Shown here: in pieces, positions 24,301-34,399 of the stretch
How the letters are laid out: each line of letters begins with the position of its first letter
Numbering within the stretch: position 1 is the stretch's first letter
Source: Cephalotus follicularis
Lineage: Eukaryota; Streptophyta; Magnoliopsida; Oxalidales; Cephalotaceae
Assembly: GCA_001972305.1 (NCBI GenBank)
Contig: BDDD01002258.1
Span: 26,609 to 90,608 of the forward strand
Length of the DNA: 64,000 nt
Reading direction: 5' to 3'
Position numbers and translations under genes: made by a program
Notes under the pieces: model-generated
Database searches by the model: none
What the model saw: the letters and a program-made list of their open reading frames with translations, nothing else
What the model was told of the DNA's origin: nothing

Positions 24301-27300
24301 GACTTATGAACCAAAATAGACTCATGGAGCAAAACGCACAAAATTGCTAAGGCAATTATCATCCAAGAACAAATTAGACTGTAGGTACATCATATGTCAG
24401 ACCAAACTTTCATATAAACAAAATTGGTGATGGCAATCCATTGATTTCGTAATAATGAAAGATACTCAATGAGACTCTTAATGCATTGACTACAACCTCA
24501 CATTTGGACAGAGAATGCAGCTTGCAGTAGAATTCTCCAACATAGATCAACCATAAAATCCATAACATTAAAGTCCAATGCCTTGGTTAAAATCTCACAT
24601 TCGGACAGAGATTATATTATACAGCAGGATATCAGAAAAATAGGTTAACCAAAAATCTCATAATAATGCTTGAAATATTCTCATGGACATCAAATAACAA
24701 AAAATATGTGTCCATAATAATTCATGCTTTAGCTTATAAACACGAAGAAGACACGACACGCTAATGTGTCTCTATAAGTATGATGTTTACCATAGTCTCA
24801 AGCATAATCAAATAAACTAAGAAGCATTATTCAACATAAAAACCCCATAGTTGAGCGCATATGCTATATCAACAAAATTATAGTGTGCTCAAATCTTTCA
24901 ACCCAAGATAACTATCTATTGCACTTTATAATCATAACATAGTACCGATACACTTAAATGTAACAAAACATGACCATACAAAAGCATATTCAAAAGAATA
25001 TCATATAGGTCATTAAGTGCAAACAGAATGATAGTTATTAGCACATATGAATGAAACAATTACACAAATATGATCATTCATATTTTAAAAACTTTAGGGG
25101 ATTTTTTTTTACTTATACACAATGAGAATTTAAACACAATTTCAACTAACGATAAGTAAAACTTATCATGTTATTGAATTTTATAATAACTCATGATATA
25201 TGTATCGAAACATATATTTATATATTTATGACCATCCAAAAGAAACTTCTAATAAAAATACAATCATCACTTTCAATAAATATTCATAATTAAGTCATCA
25301 TATTATGAGTCTAAAATCTAAAAGTAAGTTTCAGCAAAAAGATTGTATTTGTAATTTATTGACTGATTAAAATCATCATTTCAATCACTAAATAGATGGC
25401 CTTAAAATAATAGACGGAATGCCCAGGATTTTAGTTGAAATTGAATTTCTCACTTAATATACAATAAATATATTGTAATAGTCATGCATAAATATTAGTA
25501 TATCAAATATGCAGGTATTTAATGAGGTTCATTTTTAACAATTTTCTATTTTAACCATTGTCAAACACACTCTCACACATGAATAATTATATATTCTCCC
25601 ACTTTCATGTGTGAGTGACAAACATATCGAGACAATATAACCGTAAGCATAATGGTCAACTCGAATGATGTATAATACTATAAGGTTAAAATATAGAAAA
25701 TTGAGCATGACTAAATAATAATATTTTCAATATGTCATGTATTCATATAAAGAACCTATTAATTTTCTCATCCAGAAAAATTAATCATGATATTCATTTA
25801 CTTCATATCATAATATAATATACTCAAACAAAGTCAAAAATCGTATGCGTCATACTTATAATGCCAAATCAAGAAAACTATGCAAAAATAGCATAATAAA
25901 AAAACAAAAACCAAGGCATGTTATTCACAGAGAAACAAACTGTTCAAGATAACAATAAAAATCACAACATGTCAATAATGTGAGTAATTTTAATTTGAAT
26001 ATGCTTGGAAACAAAATAAGAAATATTCATCACGAAAATCCAGGCGCATCATTATATAATCACCTTTGGGCAGAAAATATAACATGCAAATAGGATTTTC
26101 TACATGAAACCAACAACCGAGTATACATCGATATTCGAATAGTTTATCACCTTTGGGCAGAAAAACATTCTAAACCGACGCACACCCTAAACAAAATTTT
26201 TCATGTAAACTACCAAATTAAAACATCAAATAACCACCTTTTGGCAGGATATTTAATGAAATAATTCAGATTTCGTTCCGTAACGAAAGCATGAGAAAAT
26301 CCCAAAAGTTCCTGAATGGTCCACTTTGTTGTAATCGTGAACAAATGGAATCAACTCAAACCGAAACGTATAAACAACCTTACCCACAAAGTAAGTGTGC
26401 ATACTAGGATCAAAATGTATGCACGTGATCCCACAAAATAAGATACTGTAACAAAATATACCTCGTTGGATCATCAACAATCCATATTGTAATAATACAA
26501 AACTCGGACAAGTTTGAAGTGTTGGAGTTGGTATTTACTTCGACATATCAACAGTACGACTATGATCCTATCGCTCGGGGGTTCGGGGGTTCCGCTCCCC
26601 GGTGAGCGGACAGGGTTCCCGCTGCCCGGTCAGGGGGCGGGGGCTCGGGGGCAGCCCCCGAAAGGTCACCAGGTTTTCTTAATCAGATACAAGCCTGATA
26701 TTTATATTAATTTTCTATTATGTGTGATTGATTGCTTGACAGAGATATCAAAATCGTACGTGAAGTATACACAAAAATTGGAGAGTACAGTGGATTAATA
26801 GTTGAAATAGGGAGAGTGACTACTGTCAAAAGATTCTCCATATATAATAATAATTTTTCATAAAAATTATTTTCTAAAAAATAGTATTTAACTATTTTAA
26901 ATTAATTTTTATCAAAATAATTCTGAAACAAATAGTTCTGGTATCCAAAAAAATAATTAAAAATTACTAAAAATTTTATCTCAGAGAAAAATGGGGAAAA
27001 CTCAAAAATTTGGGCCCAAAAGGCCCTTGGAACGAGGCCCACGCGCCAGCACGGGCCATGGGCACGCGTGGGCATTGCCTAATGGAACTGTTCACTCTCG
27101 AGCAACCTCTGGCGGGTCGATTTCGACCCGCCAGACCAAAAACGTGACCCGGTTTGCGATCCGACGCAAACCGGTGATCCAGGCCACCAAATTCGAAGCC
27201 TGAGATATGGTTTTGATGCGCATGGTCCGTTTAAGGTTATCCCTAATCTAATTTCATGAAAATCCAACTAAAACAACATGAAATCTAAGAGAGAGGATTC

Positions 27301-29026
27301 AGCTTAGAACCCTAAAACGCCGAACCCGTTTTCAGTCGATTTTCCGGTCAAAATCGCTGTGTCATCGCTACCAAAGCCCACGGGATCGTTAACAATCAGA
27401 CAAACAATACATATCAAGCCATAAATCGAAGTAAAACAACCGGAAACAAAAGATTCGATCTATTTTTGTAGTTTTAGACCCAAAAATTTTAAAGTCTGAT
27501 ATCTCGGGTTGTAGTTCATAAAACTTATGATCTATATATCAAATCGAAGAGTGAAAAGAGAGAACAAAAACCCTTTAGAAATCGAAACTAATTATTCACG
27601 TTTTAATCTTCAATTTTAATATCAAAGTTTAGGGACTAAACTGAAAGAAATTGAAAACGTGAATTTCAATAATAATTCTACAAATCGTTCATAATTCGCA
27701 TATAACTGCTCTGATACCAATTGTTGAAAATTAAAAGGATCATATGCGATATTAGAACACAATATTTAATGAGTAAGGATCGTACCTGGTTGAGCCATGT
27801 TCAACTATGCAGCGGAATATTAAAATCAGTGCGATCCTAGATCAAACAGACAGGTCTTCCCCTCCTTTTCACCAGACAAAAAATGTGGTTTTTAGATGAG
27901 AATCGAAAATAACTTATGGTGACAGGAGAGGAGACCTAGCCCGATATATATATAGTAAACACTAATGAGCCTTCCCATCATGCCCATCAAGTCACTAAAG
28001 CCCACACTAATCACAACTCACATCTACAACATAAAGTGCGCCAACTTAGACAAAATAGATCACTAAAGGGCTATAAGCCTGTCTCACGGATCATTATCCT
28101 ACCAGTTTTATAAAACAAAAAATAACAATTAATAGAAACCCAATATTTTATAAATATTTACAACAACAATGTCTAGAATTCTGGGCTGGAATCTGTTGTA
28201 AGAATGTATTGTTTTAATTAAGTATAATATACAAGCTTTCGTAAAAAAAGAATGTAAATATACATGCAAGTACCGGACCGAGCTTATTTTTTTACATAAT
28301 GTCTAAGTCAGTTCGTTTTTTGACGGGCCTAATATTTTTTGATCAAGCCCGTTCATTTAATTAAAACTTTTTGTCTAAGTCCATCCATTTTACGAACTGA
28401 TATTCAGACCTGGGCAGTGGACAACTCTATTCACCCAAAGTGCATGGCTAAGTTATATTAGAGTTGTGTAGTTGTATGTTAACGATCCCACGATGATTAG
28501 GTAGATCCATTATGCTTCATAACTTTGACGACTCTTCCTAAACATGTTTTTCGTATGGATATCATCAAGTTTTATGACGACGTAAAAGTGAGGCCATATC
28601 TCATTCAGTCATGTTTTTGAGATGGACACCAAGTCGTATCACTTAATCTCATGATGCTAGTACAGATAGTCACAAATTGTCAAGTATTCATTGGTTCCTC
28701 TTACATTAAGGGAAGATGATAATGCTGAATTCGCTATGTTCTTGCGATCCCATATACCAGGTGCAGTTCAGTGCTCTCAATGCAAAGGTAGCGGAGTGAA
28801 CTCTGTTGATCTCTTTAACGGACAATTTAAAGCTGGTAACTCATGCTGGCTTTGTGGGTAAACCAGTACTTCAACTCTTACTTGATGTGTTTTTCTTGTG
28901 TTGAACTACTTTAGTTAGTTCCCTTGTCTTGGGTCAATTTCTTGCAGATGCAAAAAGGAGATACTTTGTGGGAATTGCAATGGAGCTGGTTTCATGGGTG
29001 GTTTCATGAGTACTCAAGATGAGTAG
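15303..29026 (+). CDS. Small CXXCXGXG (DnaJ-type/BSD2-like) zinc-finger protein, probably plastid
   Basis: Five inferred exons: 15303-15357, 15503-15600, 15698-15761, 28761-28857, 28948-29026. They join in phase to a 130-residue protein. The C-terminal half has four CXXC units: CGDCDGNG, CSQCKGSG, CWLCG and CGNCNGAG, the cysteine-rich fold of DnaJ proteins and of the plant BSD2/LQY1-like family. No J domain is present. The N-terminus (MASASCLAHVLSF, basic and rich in Ser and other hydroxylated residues) resembles a chloroplast transit peptide. Related plant proteins act as chaperone- or thiol-type assembly factors in plastids, but the specific target is not readable here. The first two exons are the least certain: the exon 2 donor is GTTTAC, and exon 1 was chosen for frame continuity. 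The third intron is 12,999 bases long because it contains two LTR retrotransposons. Confidence 0.8.
16105..16525 (+). repeat. Copia 5' LTR
   Basis: 421 bases from TGTTAAAATATGACTTG to GGCACAACA, containing a TATATATG run near 16235 that may be its promoter. Pairs with 20759-21179. Confidence 0.93.
16529..16540 (+). other. Primer-binding site (tRNA-iMet type)
   Basis: TGGTATCAGAGC, the standard primer-binding site of plant Copia elements, three bases after the 5' LTR. Confidence 0.92.
16569..20570 (+). pseudogene. Copia gag-pol polyprotein pseudogene
   Basis: Starts MASFKFHITSFDEQNNFGLW (gag) and meets a stop within 30 codons (TTA TAA AGG near 16650). Gag continues to a CCHC-type knuckle (CYYFHKRGHYKSDC, about 17280-17320). 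Protease shows VLDSGASYHMC-like sequence near 17460. Integrase core sequence (RTDNGLEF, HTPQQNGVAE) lies at 18190-18500. RT spans 18950-19790 with YVDDML, and RNase H 19800-20570 with TIEAEYMA and ERTKHIDVKHHF. Defects include stops where the family has W or Q (near 18050, 18127, 18178, 19478), a +1 shift in an A-run near 19775 and a stop near 20347. I see no route to a full polyprotein. Confidence 0.9.
20747..20758 (+). other. Polypurine tract of the Copia element
   Basis: AAGGTGGAGATT lies directly before the 3' LTR and would prime plus-strand DNA synthesis. It is the usual Copia type. Confidence 0.85.
20759..21179 (+). repeat. Copia 3' LTR
   Basis: 421 bases starting TGTTAAAATATGACTTG and ending GGCACAACA. 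Against the 5' copy it has an extra AGTAGGACTCCTTAG-type duplication and lacks a short stretch near its end. Confidence 0.93.
21180..21414. repeat. Spacer between the two intronic retrotransposons, degenerate repeat
   Basis: 235 bases. The sequence AGATTTTTTAAGGTTCAAG occurs twice (about 21180 and 21213), and the GTTCAAGCCTGGTCTGAC segment resembles DNA at 28260-28420. It is probably part of an older element interrupted by both retrotransposons. Confidence 0.45.
21415..21858 (-). repeat. 3' LTR of the LARD-like element
   Basis: 444 bases, TGTTGAAAATTAAAAGGATC to ATTTTCAACA. On the element's own strand this is the downstream LTR, next to the polypurine tract. Confidence 0.92.
22551..22706 (-). 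pseudogene. Copia RNase H C-terminal remnant
   Basis: The minus strand reads KVIEWVKHGNIVFDHITVKD, then IIADPLTKGL, and ends MSSFDVL with a TAA stop. ADPLTKGL is the hallmark near the end of the Copia RNase H. Just upstream, after a shift in a T-run, KYINLKFF matches the preceding family motif. No gag, integrase or RT core was recognisable elsewhere in this element. Confidence 0.75.
26575..26670. repeat. GC-rich inverted-repeat block in the element leader
   Basis: About 95 bases, mostly G and C, within very AT-rich DNA: runs such as GGGGGTTCGGGGGTTCC, CCCGGTGAGCGG, GGGGGCGGGGGCTCGGGGGC and GCAGCCCCCGAAAGG. GGGGGC and GCCCCC can pair into strong hairpins. Such blocks are known in untranslated regions of some plant Copia elements. 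Confidence 0.6.
27708..27719 (-). other. Primer-binding site (tRNA-iMet type) of the LARD-like element
   Basis: The minus strand reads TGGTATCAGAGC, two bases from the LTR. This proves the minus-strand orientation. Confidence 0.92.
27722..28165 (-). repeat. 5' LTR of the LARD-like element
   Basis: 444 bases with the same start as 21415-21858. On the element's strand it precedes the primer-binding site. Confidence 0.92.
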
Positions 29027-29337
29027 AAGTGCTGTATGGTGGAGTTTCAACAGTCATTTTAATTTAGGCAACTATCTTCATATCAACACTGCTCTCAGAG
29101 AATAAATTTGTGGATGTGTACATACAAATTAATAGCTTGTGTATGTTTTCCCATTGTGGTTTAAGCTTAACTGAGTAACCGTGCATAAAAGGTATCGTAA
29201 TGGATCACTATAATGATACCATCTTTCTTAACACGTTTCAGGTAGATTTTTGTATATGTCCATATTCATCACTTTGTGTTAGGTTTCATATGGTTATTGA
29301 ATCATGTTTACTTAATCGGTAACTGCTGTCTGAGACA
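29027..29337. other. Convergent intergenic spacer
   Basis: 311 bases between the stop codon of the zinc-finger gene (plus) and that of the carboxylesterase (minus). It must contain both 3' UTRs, so the two transcripts probably end close together or overlap. No repeat was recognised. Confidence 0.6.
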
Positions 29338-30267
29338 CTAATAGCTCTTCATGAACTCACTCATTTGTCCTTGAAGCAAGCGAGTTGCCTCGGATAGAGG
29401 ATGAAAGACATGAAACACATGTGACTCTTTCTCTGCCTCTACGAGCTTCACCTCTTTCACTCGCTTCTTCTGCAAGAACTCTGCATACATTACTCCCCTT
29501 TCTTTCAAGAAATCCAAACCAGCTATATAAACTGTAACTGCCGGAAATTGACACCATTCAGCTGCAGATACTTCTTGCATCTCAAAATTACAGCCGAAAT
29601 AATCCCGGTCAGACCCCTCTGGTATACTAAGTCTCCAGAACAAATCATTCATCACCACATCCCCTGCTGCCCCATCAGCCAACTCTTTCTCAGTTCTCTT
29701 CTCACTGCCAAAATAAGGATGTATCAGTAGCAATCCTTTGATTATTACTTGGCAAATTTCTTTCCGCATTGCTTTGATAGCAACTTGGTGTGCAATGTTC
29801 CCTCCAGCACTGTCCCCAGAGAGAAACACATGGGAAAGATCAGCTTTTGCTAGCCATGGTTCAGTGTCCACTTGGTGACTTAGCCATTCAAGTGAAGTGT
29901 AGCAGTCATCATAGGCTATAGGGAGGCGATTCTCGGGCGCCAAGCGGTAATCAATTGAAAGGACAATTGATTTGGATGCAACAGAAAAGTCTCCAAGGAA
30001 CTGATGGTAGCCTAACCATGTGGAGGAACCTATGCAAAAACCACCACCATGGAAATAAACAAAAACTGGAAGACTATTCAATGACCCTGAAGTGTTAGGA
30101 AGGAATAACCTTGCAGTTATTTGCTTTAATGGATCAACAATCACATCCTTAGATTGGTAGCCATTTGATGATTCCAGTGAGGCATGGGCTCTTTCAGGTG
30201 CAAAGCGTTTTACGGAACCGTCGGAAAAGACTTGGAGGTAGCCTGGTGCTTCTGCAACTATGGACAT
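29338..30267 (-). CDS. Plant carboxylesterase (CXE family, alpha/beta hydrolase)
   Basis: A single-exon, 309-residue hydrolase of the plant CXE (HSL-like) family, which hydrolyses small esters. Seen: the HGGG oxyanion motif at 73-76, the nucleophile elbow GDSAGG with Ser153, the acid Asp252 in AGLDFL, and a histidine at 283 in SHVFHVFH. With the catalytic His retained it should be an active esterase rather than a GID1-type gibberellin receptor, in which that His is replaced. Length is normal and no signal peptide is apparent, so it is probably cytosolic. Start: the ATG before SIVAEAPGYLQVF gives the expected short N-terminus and has a TATA box 70 bases upstream. The substrate cannot be told from sequence. 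Confidence 0.93.
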   Translation of the reverse strand: MSIVAEAPGYLQVFSDGSVKRFAPERAHASLESSNGYQSKDVIVDPLKQITARLFLPNTSGSLNSLPVFVYFHGGGFCIGSSTWLGYHQFLGDFSVASKSIVLSIDYRLAPENRLPIAYDDCYTSLEWLSHQVDTEPWLAKADLSHVFLSGDSAGGNIAHQVAIKAMRKEICQVIIKGLLLIHPYFGSEKRTEKELADGAAGDVVMNDLFWRLSIPEGSDRDYFGCNFEMQEVSAAEWCQFPAVTVYIAGLDFLKERGVMYAEFLQKKRVKEVKLVEAEKESHVFHVFHPLSEATRLLQGQMSEFMKSY

Positions 30268-30336
30268 TTCTCTTGAATGGTGGAAGGTAATTCTAGCCCT
30301 TAAGTTTTACATAAAATTAAGAAAAGTGTGTGGGGG

Positions 30337-30343
30337 TTATATA
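30337..30343 (-). promoter_or_regulatory. TATA box candidate of the carboxylesterase
   Basis: The minus strand reads TATATAA about 70 bases upstream of the start codon, a usual plant spacing that implies a short leader. Confidence 0.55.
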
Positions 30344-30367
30344 GGTTCAGTGGACATGCTATAGGTG

Positions 30368-30429
30368 ATAGAAACTGATGTTGGGTTGATCATGTAACAT
30401 AGAAACTGATGTTGGGTTGATCATGTAAA
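30368..30429. repeat. 31-bp tandem duplication upstream of the carboxylesterase
   Basis: Two copies (30368-30398, 30399-30429) beginning ATAGAAACTGATGTTGGG and differing only at the end. They sit about 25 bases beyond the TATA candidate, so any cis element inside is doubled. Confidence 0.9.
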
Positions 30430-31581
30430 GAACGTTGGTGCTTTAATAGTCAAGTAAAACTGTTTCTAGGATATCATTGAAAGAAGTAGTAGAAGAACAG
30501 TAGAAAATCAAGTGAGCCAGAAATCATGAACATTTGTTTTTGAGGTTTGGTGGTGAAACATGAATATAACTGATAAAAATGCTAGGAGGAGACCAGTAAG
30601 TGGTAGCTAACCATTAGTTGAAATGACACTCACAGATACTTCAATGAACTAGCTGATGGACACTGCTAGTTCACTTTCCGACACCTGAGGCACAAGCAAA
30701 TCCTACTGCTGATAATTGGTCTCGTTTTCTAACGCAATACCCATAAGCATGAAAAATAAAACCAGCTGGAGGGACATAAGGTTAAACCATTTTAATGATT
30801 CAGTTTCCAAAACAACTATGCGGGCAGTATGATCTGATAAAATTAAGAAATTTAGTTATAACCTGACGTAGATCAAAACCATAAAATTGCTTATGACATG
30901 GGACTGGGCCAAAGTTCTCACTGGTGAAGAGGGGAGTACGAGACTGACCTTTAGATGAGCCTATACATCGTTCTTTTTCTTGTCCATTTTATTGAAATTA
31001 CTATGTCCATAACTAGACTTCATCTTTCAAGACACATATGTAACATAAACTAGTGCTCTTGGCCAAATTATTGTGGGGCACATAATAAATGGAATAACAA
31101 GAGGATAACACAAGTATGCTATATCGATATTACTAACTTACAGGTTAAGAAAGAGGGACAAGCCAGGGCGCAACCTGGAACAATTGGCAAGTAAAGGATC
31201 TCGAATCCTGAGAGCCAACAAAAAATATTGCAAGGTACATCAAATTCTATAAAATTATAGTCCTTTCTTCTTCCTCTTTTGCTTGCTTAGCTTGACTTAC
31301 CTTATTATTATGATCGCTCTGCATCTTTGTGGATAGTCAAACTGTACTTAATATGCAAGAATTGGGAGATTTTAAGTTACAATAGCAACCACACTCAAAA
31401 GCCAAATGCACCATATACATAAAAGATAACACAGATCCTCCAAGACATTGTTAAATTCAAAGTTATGAACAGAAATTAGTTTAAGTTGACAATAACCATG
31501 TTGGTATCCAGCAACCCTAATGTATGAAGGAAGAAAGAAAAGAATATTTGTTGATTTCCGAATGATAAAAAAAAAAAAAAC
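30430..31581. other. Intergenic DNA between carboxylesterase and SPX gene
   Basis: About 1.15 kb without a recognisable gene. It holds distal promoter sequence of the carboxylesterase and the 3' UTR of the SPX gene. No ORF or terminal repeat was recognised. Confidence 0.55.
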
Positions 31582-34235
31582 CTATTTGGCCTCTTGTTCT
31601 AAGACGGGAATTTTCTTCCAATCCTCCTCCAATGCCTTACTTTGCAAAGGGGGCAGTGAGAACATGCTTACAGTCGAGCTTCCACTACGAATCTCCTTCA
31701 AGACACGCAGCGCTGAAAGAGTTAGCTTCATGTACATGCTCTCCATATGTTTGATCTCAGCAAGTTCTTTGGGAACTTTGAGCAGTCTCCCTTGGATTTC
31801 ACTAGGAATGTGGCCATCATAATCTCCACGATCATCGGAGGTTGATGGTTGATTCATGGAGAAAACATGATCAAGTATAGCCTCACACTCCTTCACAAGC
31901 GTGCTAAGCACATCAGTTGAATAGAATGGTTGCTGTAGGACCTTCTGTATGAAGGGCATGCGAATGAGAGCACCGCTCAACTTGTCATATTTCTTTATTA
32001 TCTTCACTAGCCCTGTGCCCAGAATTTAGTCAGTGTCAAAATGGAAATGTCTCAAGCTATCAAACAAAATAATATCAATGTCTAAAGCACAACAGATCCT
32101 TGGCCTATTTCTAAGCTTGACAGTGTATTACATAAGTCAGTGATAGTTCCCTATCATAATCTTATCTATTGCCATTTCAATTTAAGAGTGGTGGATTATT
32201 ATGAGGGCAAGGACGTATCCTCCAGGGGCCATGGCCCCTCCAATACTCTTAAATACAGCTTCTTTGACACATGTGATCAAACAATCATTCATCCAACAAT
32301 CTCTTATTCAGTTACATAACCAACTCTTTACAACACTCATTGCTGAAAACCTTTTCATGATGGCAGTTGCCACCATCAAAATTAAAGCTAATTTGAGCAA
32401 ATGAACTAATGGATAAGCAAGATGTTTCATCGTCTTACTCACTTTTCAGCAAGACCACAAATTTCTTTTTCTTTCAGAAACTCATAGCTAGAATGTTGTA
32501 AGCCTACAACCGATTGTCCATTTCTATAAGTTCTACTTCATAAAACTCAGAAGAAAAAAATTGCACATGATGAATCAACTTTTGTTTATCAAAACCAATG
32601 ACTGAATCAATTGGATTTAAACATGCACACATAGGAGAAATTCAGTTTTTGCCTCATATTTGAACTGATTATTCGGCTCCTGTAGTTGCAAATCTATGAT
32701 ACCCAAAAATACTTATTTACGATAATGATTAAAAATTGTAACTTAATGAGTCTTACATCATGGAAGTCCTTAAGCTACATAAATATCTAACTCATCCACA
32801 AATATATTTTTATTCTCTTCATGAGTCTTACATCGTGGAAGTCCTTTAGCTACATAATAATCTAACCTACCAATATCTATATTGCATTTTTAAACTGATG
32901 GCAACCCAACAAAACCTTCTTAGTTATCCGTGTACCTCTTTTACTAAACTATAGGCCATCAAGCATTTCAGTGAACAAACTTGACAATTACAATGGCAAA
33001 ACTACATCATAAAAGATTCTAATCACAGGTTTACACTCAATTACACAAACAAACAAAGTACCTGTGTAATTAAGGGCACTGTAATTTTCCAACAAGACCA
33101 TCTCTCCGTGGAAATCCACTATCTCCCTCCCTACGCTCATCAACTTTTCATTTGAATCCTTAGTCTTTTCAACTCTCTCTTGAAGCTCCTGCACTTCAGC
33201 ACAGGTAAGATGAACATTTCAATTTTTTGAACATGTGCCAAATGAGAATGAATCCCCTCACCTATGCATTTCCTATTTGATCCTTGACCCAATTGACCTT
33301 AGTTAATGTATTGGCACTTCATTAAGTACAAAGTGAGAATCAGCATAACGATCAACTTAGAGATCGCCCTATCCAGATTTTGTAACCTATGGGTACATCT
33401 CAAATGCTAAAGAAAATTCAAATGCTTATATGCAAATTACAAACTCATAAAATACGGTTCTAGTGCAACTGTAGAAAACCATTTTAGGTATACTCTTACT
33501 GAGATTTCATTATTGTGGCAAGTCCTGTATGCATTCACATGGGACGTACAACAAAGCTGAAATCATGGTGAAAAAATTTAGTAATACTGTAGTACTAGAA
33601 GTTATACCATAAACATGCCTCCATTGGATAAGACTCCTCAATTCAATAATTTGGAATTTAAAAACAACAATTACAAATGGGTAATAATAAAATTGATGCC
33701 CCCAGGAACCGCAGATGAAAATTTTCGAACTCTGTCCTCAACTTTATGATGCCCAGCTAACACAAAACTATTCACTTTCTTTCTTGAAAAAAGAAAAAGA
33801 AGAAATCTTTTTCACACCCCTAATTTTGAAATTCTCATGTTCTACAAAAACCCAATATAAAATTTGGAAAGGATAACAATAATCATATATCCTCTGATTA
33901 CTTCCCTTTAAAAAGGAACAAAGAAAAAAAAAAGGGTACCTAACCTTCCATTTGATAACGTACTCCTCCTCTTGATCAAGAAAGAAACGGTTAAATTTAT
34001 CGACCTCGCCCTCCAACAAGGTGACGAAATCAATCAGGTCCTTGGTGACGACAGCATCATTGACATCTGGACCGTCCGATTCCAATCTGGGACGTTTCTT
34101 GGGGTTGTGTCTCCCTTGGTGTTTTGGGTATATGAGTTTCAAGTGCTTCTTCAAATCCTTGTACGACAAGAAGTTGTCTCGCCAATTCGGCAACGTTTCC
34201 TCCATCAACATGCTCAGGCTCTTCCAGAACTTCAT
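31582..34235 (-). CDS. SPX-domain protein (SPX1/2-like phosphate-signalling protein)
   Basis: Three inferred minus-strand exons (34235-33945, 33188-33062, 32012-31582) give 282 residues, close to the stand-alone SPX1/SPX2 class. These proteins bind inositol pyrophosphates when phosphate is ample and hold back PHR transcription factors. Seen: MKFWKS at the N-terminus, the Lys-rich YKDLKKHLK (first SPX block), DFVTLLEGEVDKFNRFF (middle block) and KIIKKYDKLSG (third block), with the tail region IKHMESMYMKLTLSALRVLKEI. The lysine surface for inositol phosphates is largely kept. No membrane, EXS, RING or MFS domain follows, so it is not PHO1 or a vacuolar transporter. The ATG before KFWKS was chosen over an upstream in-frame ATG 18 codons earlier because the family begins MKF. 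No PHR-binding GNATATNC site was found by eye within 500 bases upstream. Confidence 0.9.
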
Positions 34236-34307
34236 GCTCCCCAACCATACACGAGCACTGCCTCGCCGCCGATTGATACCCAAAACCAAAAAACGATACT
34301 CCCTCTC

Positions 34308-34314
34308 TATATAT
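34308..34314 (-). promoter_or_regulatory. TATA box candidate of the SPX gene
   Basis: ATATATA on the minus strand about 74 bases upstream of the chosen start codon, in a short AT-rich stretch within otherwise mixed sequence. Confidence 0.45.
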
Positions 34315-34399
34315 GATATGATATGTTTCGGGGTCTGCTTTCTGCCTGTATGTATGCTGCCACATGCAAGAGTTGTTGTTATATGTTTTTAAAATCATT

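Larger units (their letters stand above)
21415..28165 (-). mobile_element. Copia-derived LTR retrotransposon with little coding content (LARD-like)
   Basis: 6751 bp with two 444-bp LTRs (21415-21858, 27722-28165), both TGTTGAAAATT...CAACA, and a perfect TSD ACAAT (21410-21414, 28166-28170). The minus-strand primer-binding site (27719-27708) and polypurine tract (21869-21859) set the orientation. The long AT-rich interior keeps only a recognisable RNase H C-terminus near 22551-22706. Repeated CACCTTTGGGCAG motifs (about 26064, 26150, and a variant at 26237) and a GC-rich block (26575-26670) lie toward its 5' side. It is a large derivative that lost nearly all of gag-pol. The LTRs differ at roughly 25 of 444 positions by my hand count. 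Confidence 0.93.
15762..28760 (+). other. 13-kb intron holding two LTR retrotransposons
   Basis: The donor GTAAGTTG and acceptor CATATACCAG flank 12,999 bases between zinc-finger exons 3 and 4. Complete LTR elements occupy 16105-21179 (plus strand) and 21415-28165 (minus strand). The residual DNA at 16030-16104, 21180-21414 and 28166-28440 shares motifs such as GGTTCAAG and AGACC(T/G)GGC, suggesting an older unclassified repeat into which both inserted. The rest has no recognisable feature. Splicing must skip two complete LTR elements for the gene to work. Confidence 0.82.

Noticed and set aside
22242..26480. Several short frames in the LARD-like element
   Set aside because: AT-rich chance frames without family resemblance; only the RNase H tail at 22551-22706 is recognisable.
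34236..34289. Upstream in-frame ATG for the SPX protein
   Set aside because: The family begins MKF(W/G)K; the extra 18 residues have no counterpart and would place the start very close to the TATA candidate.
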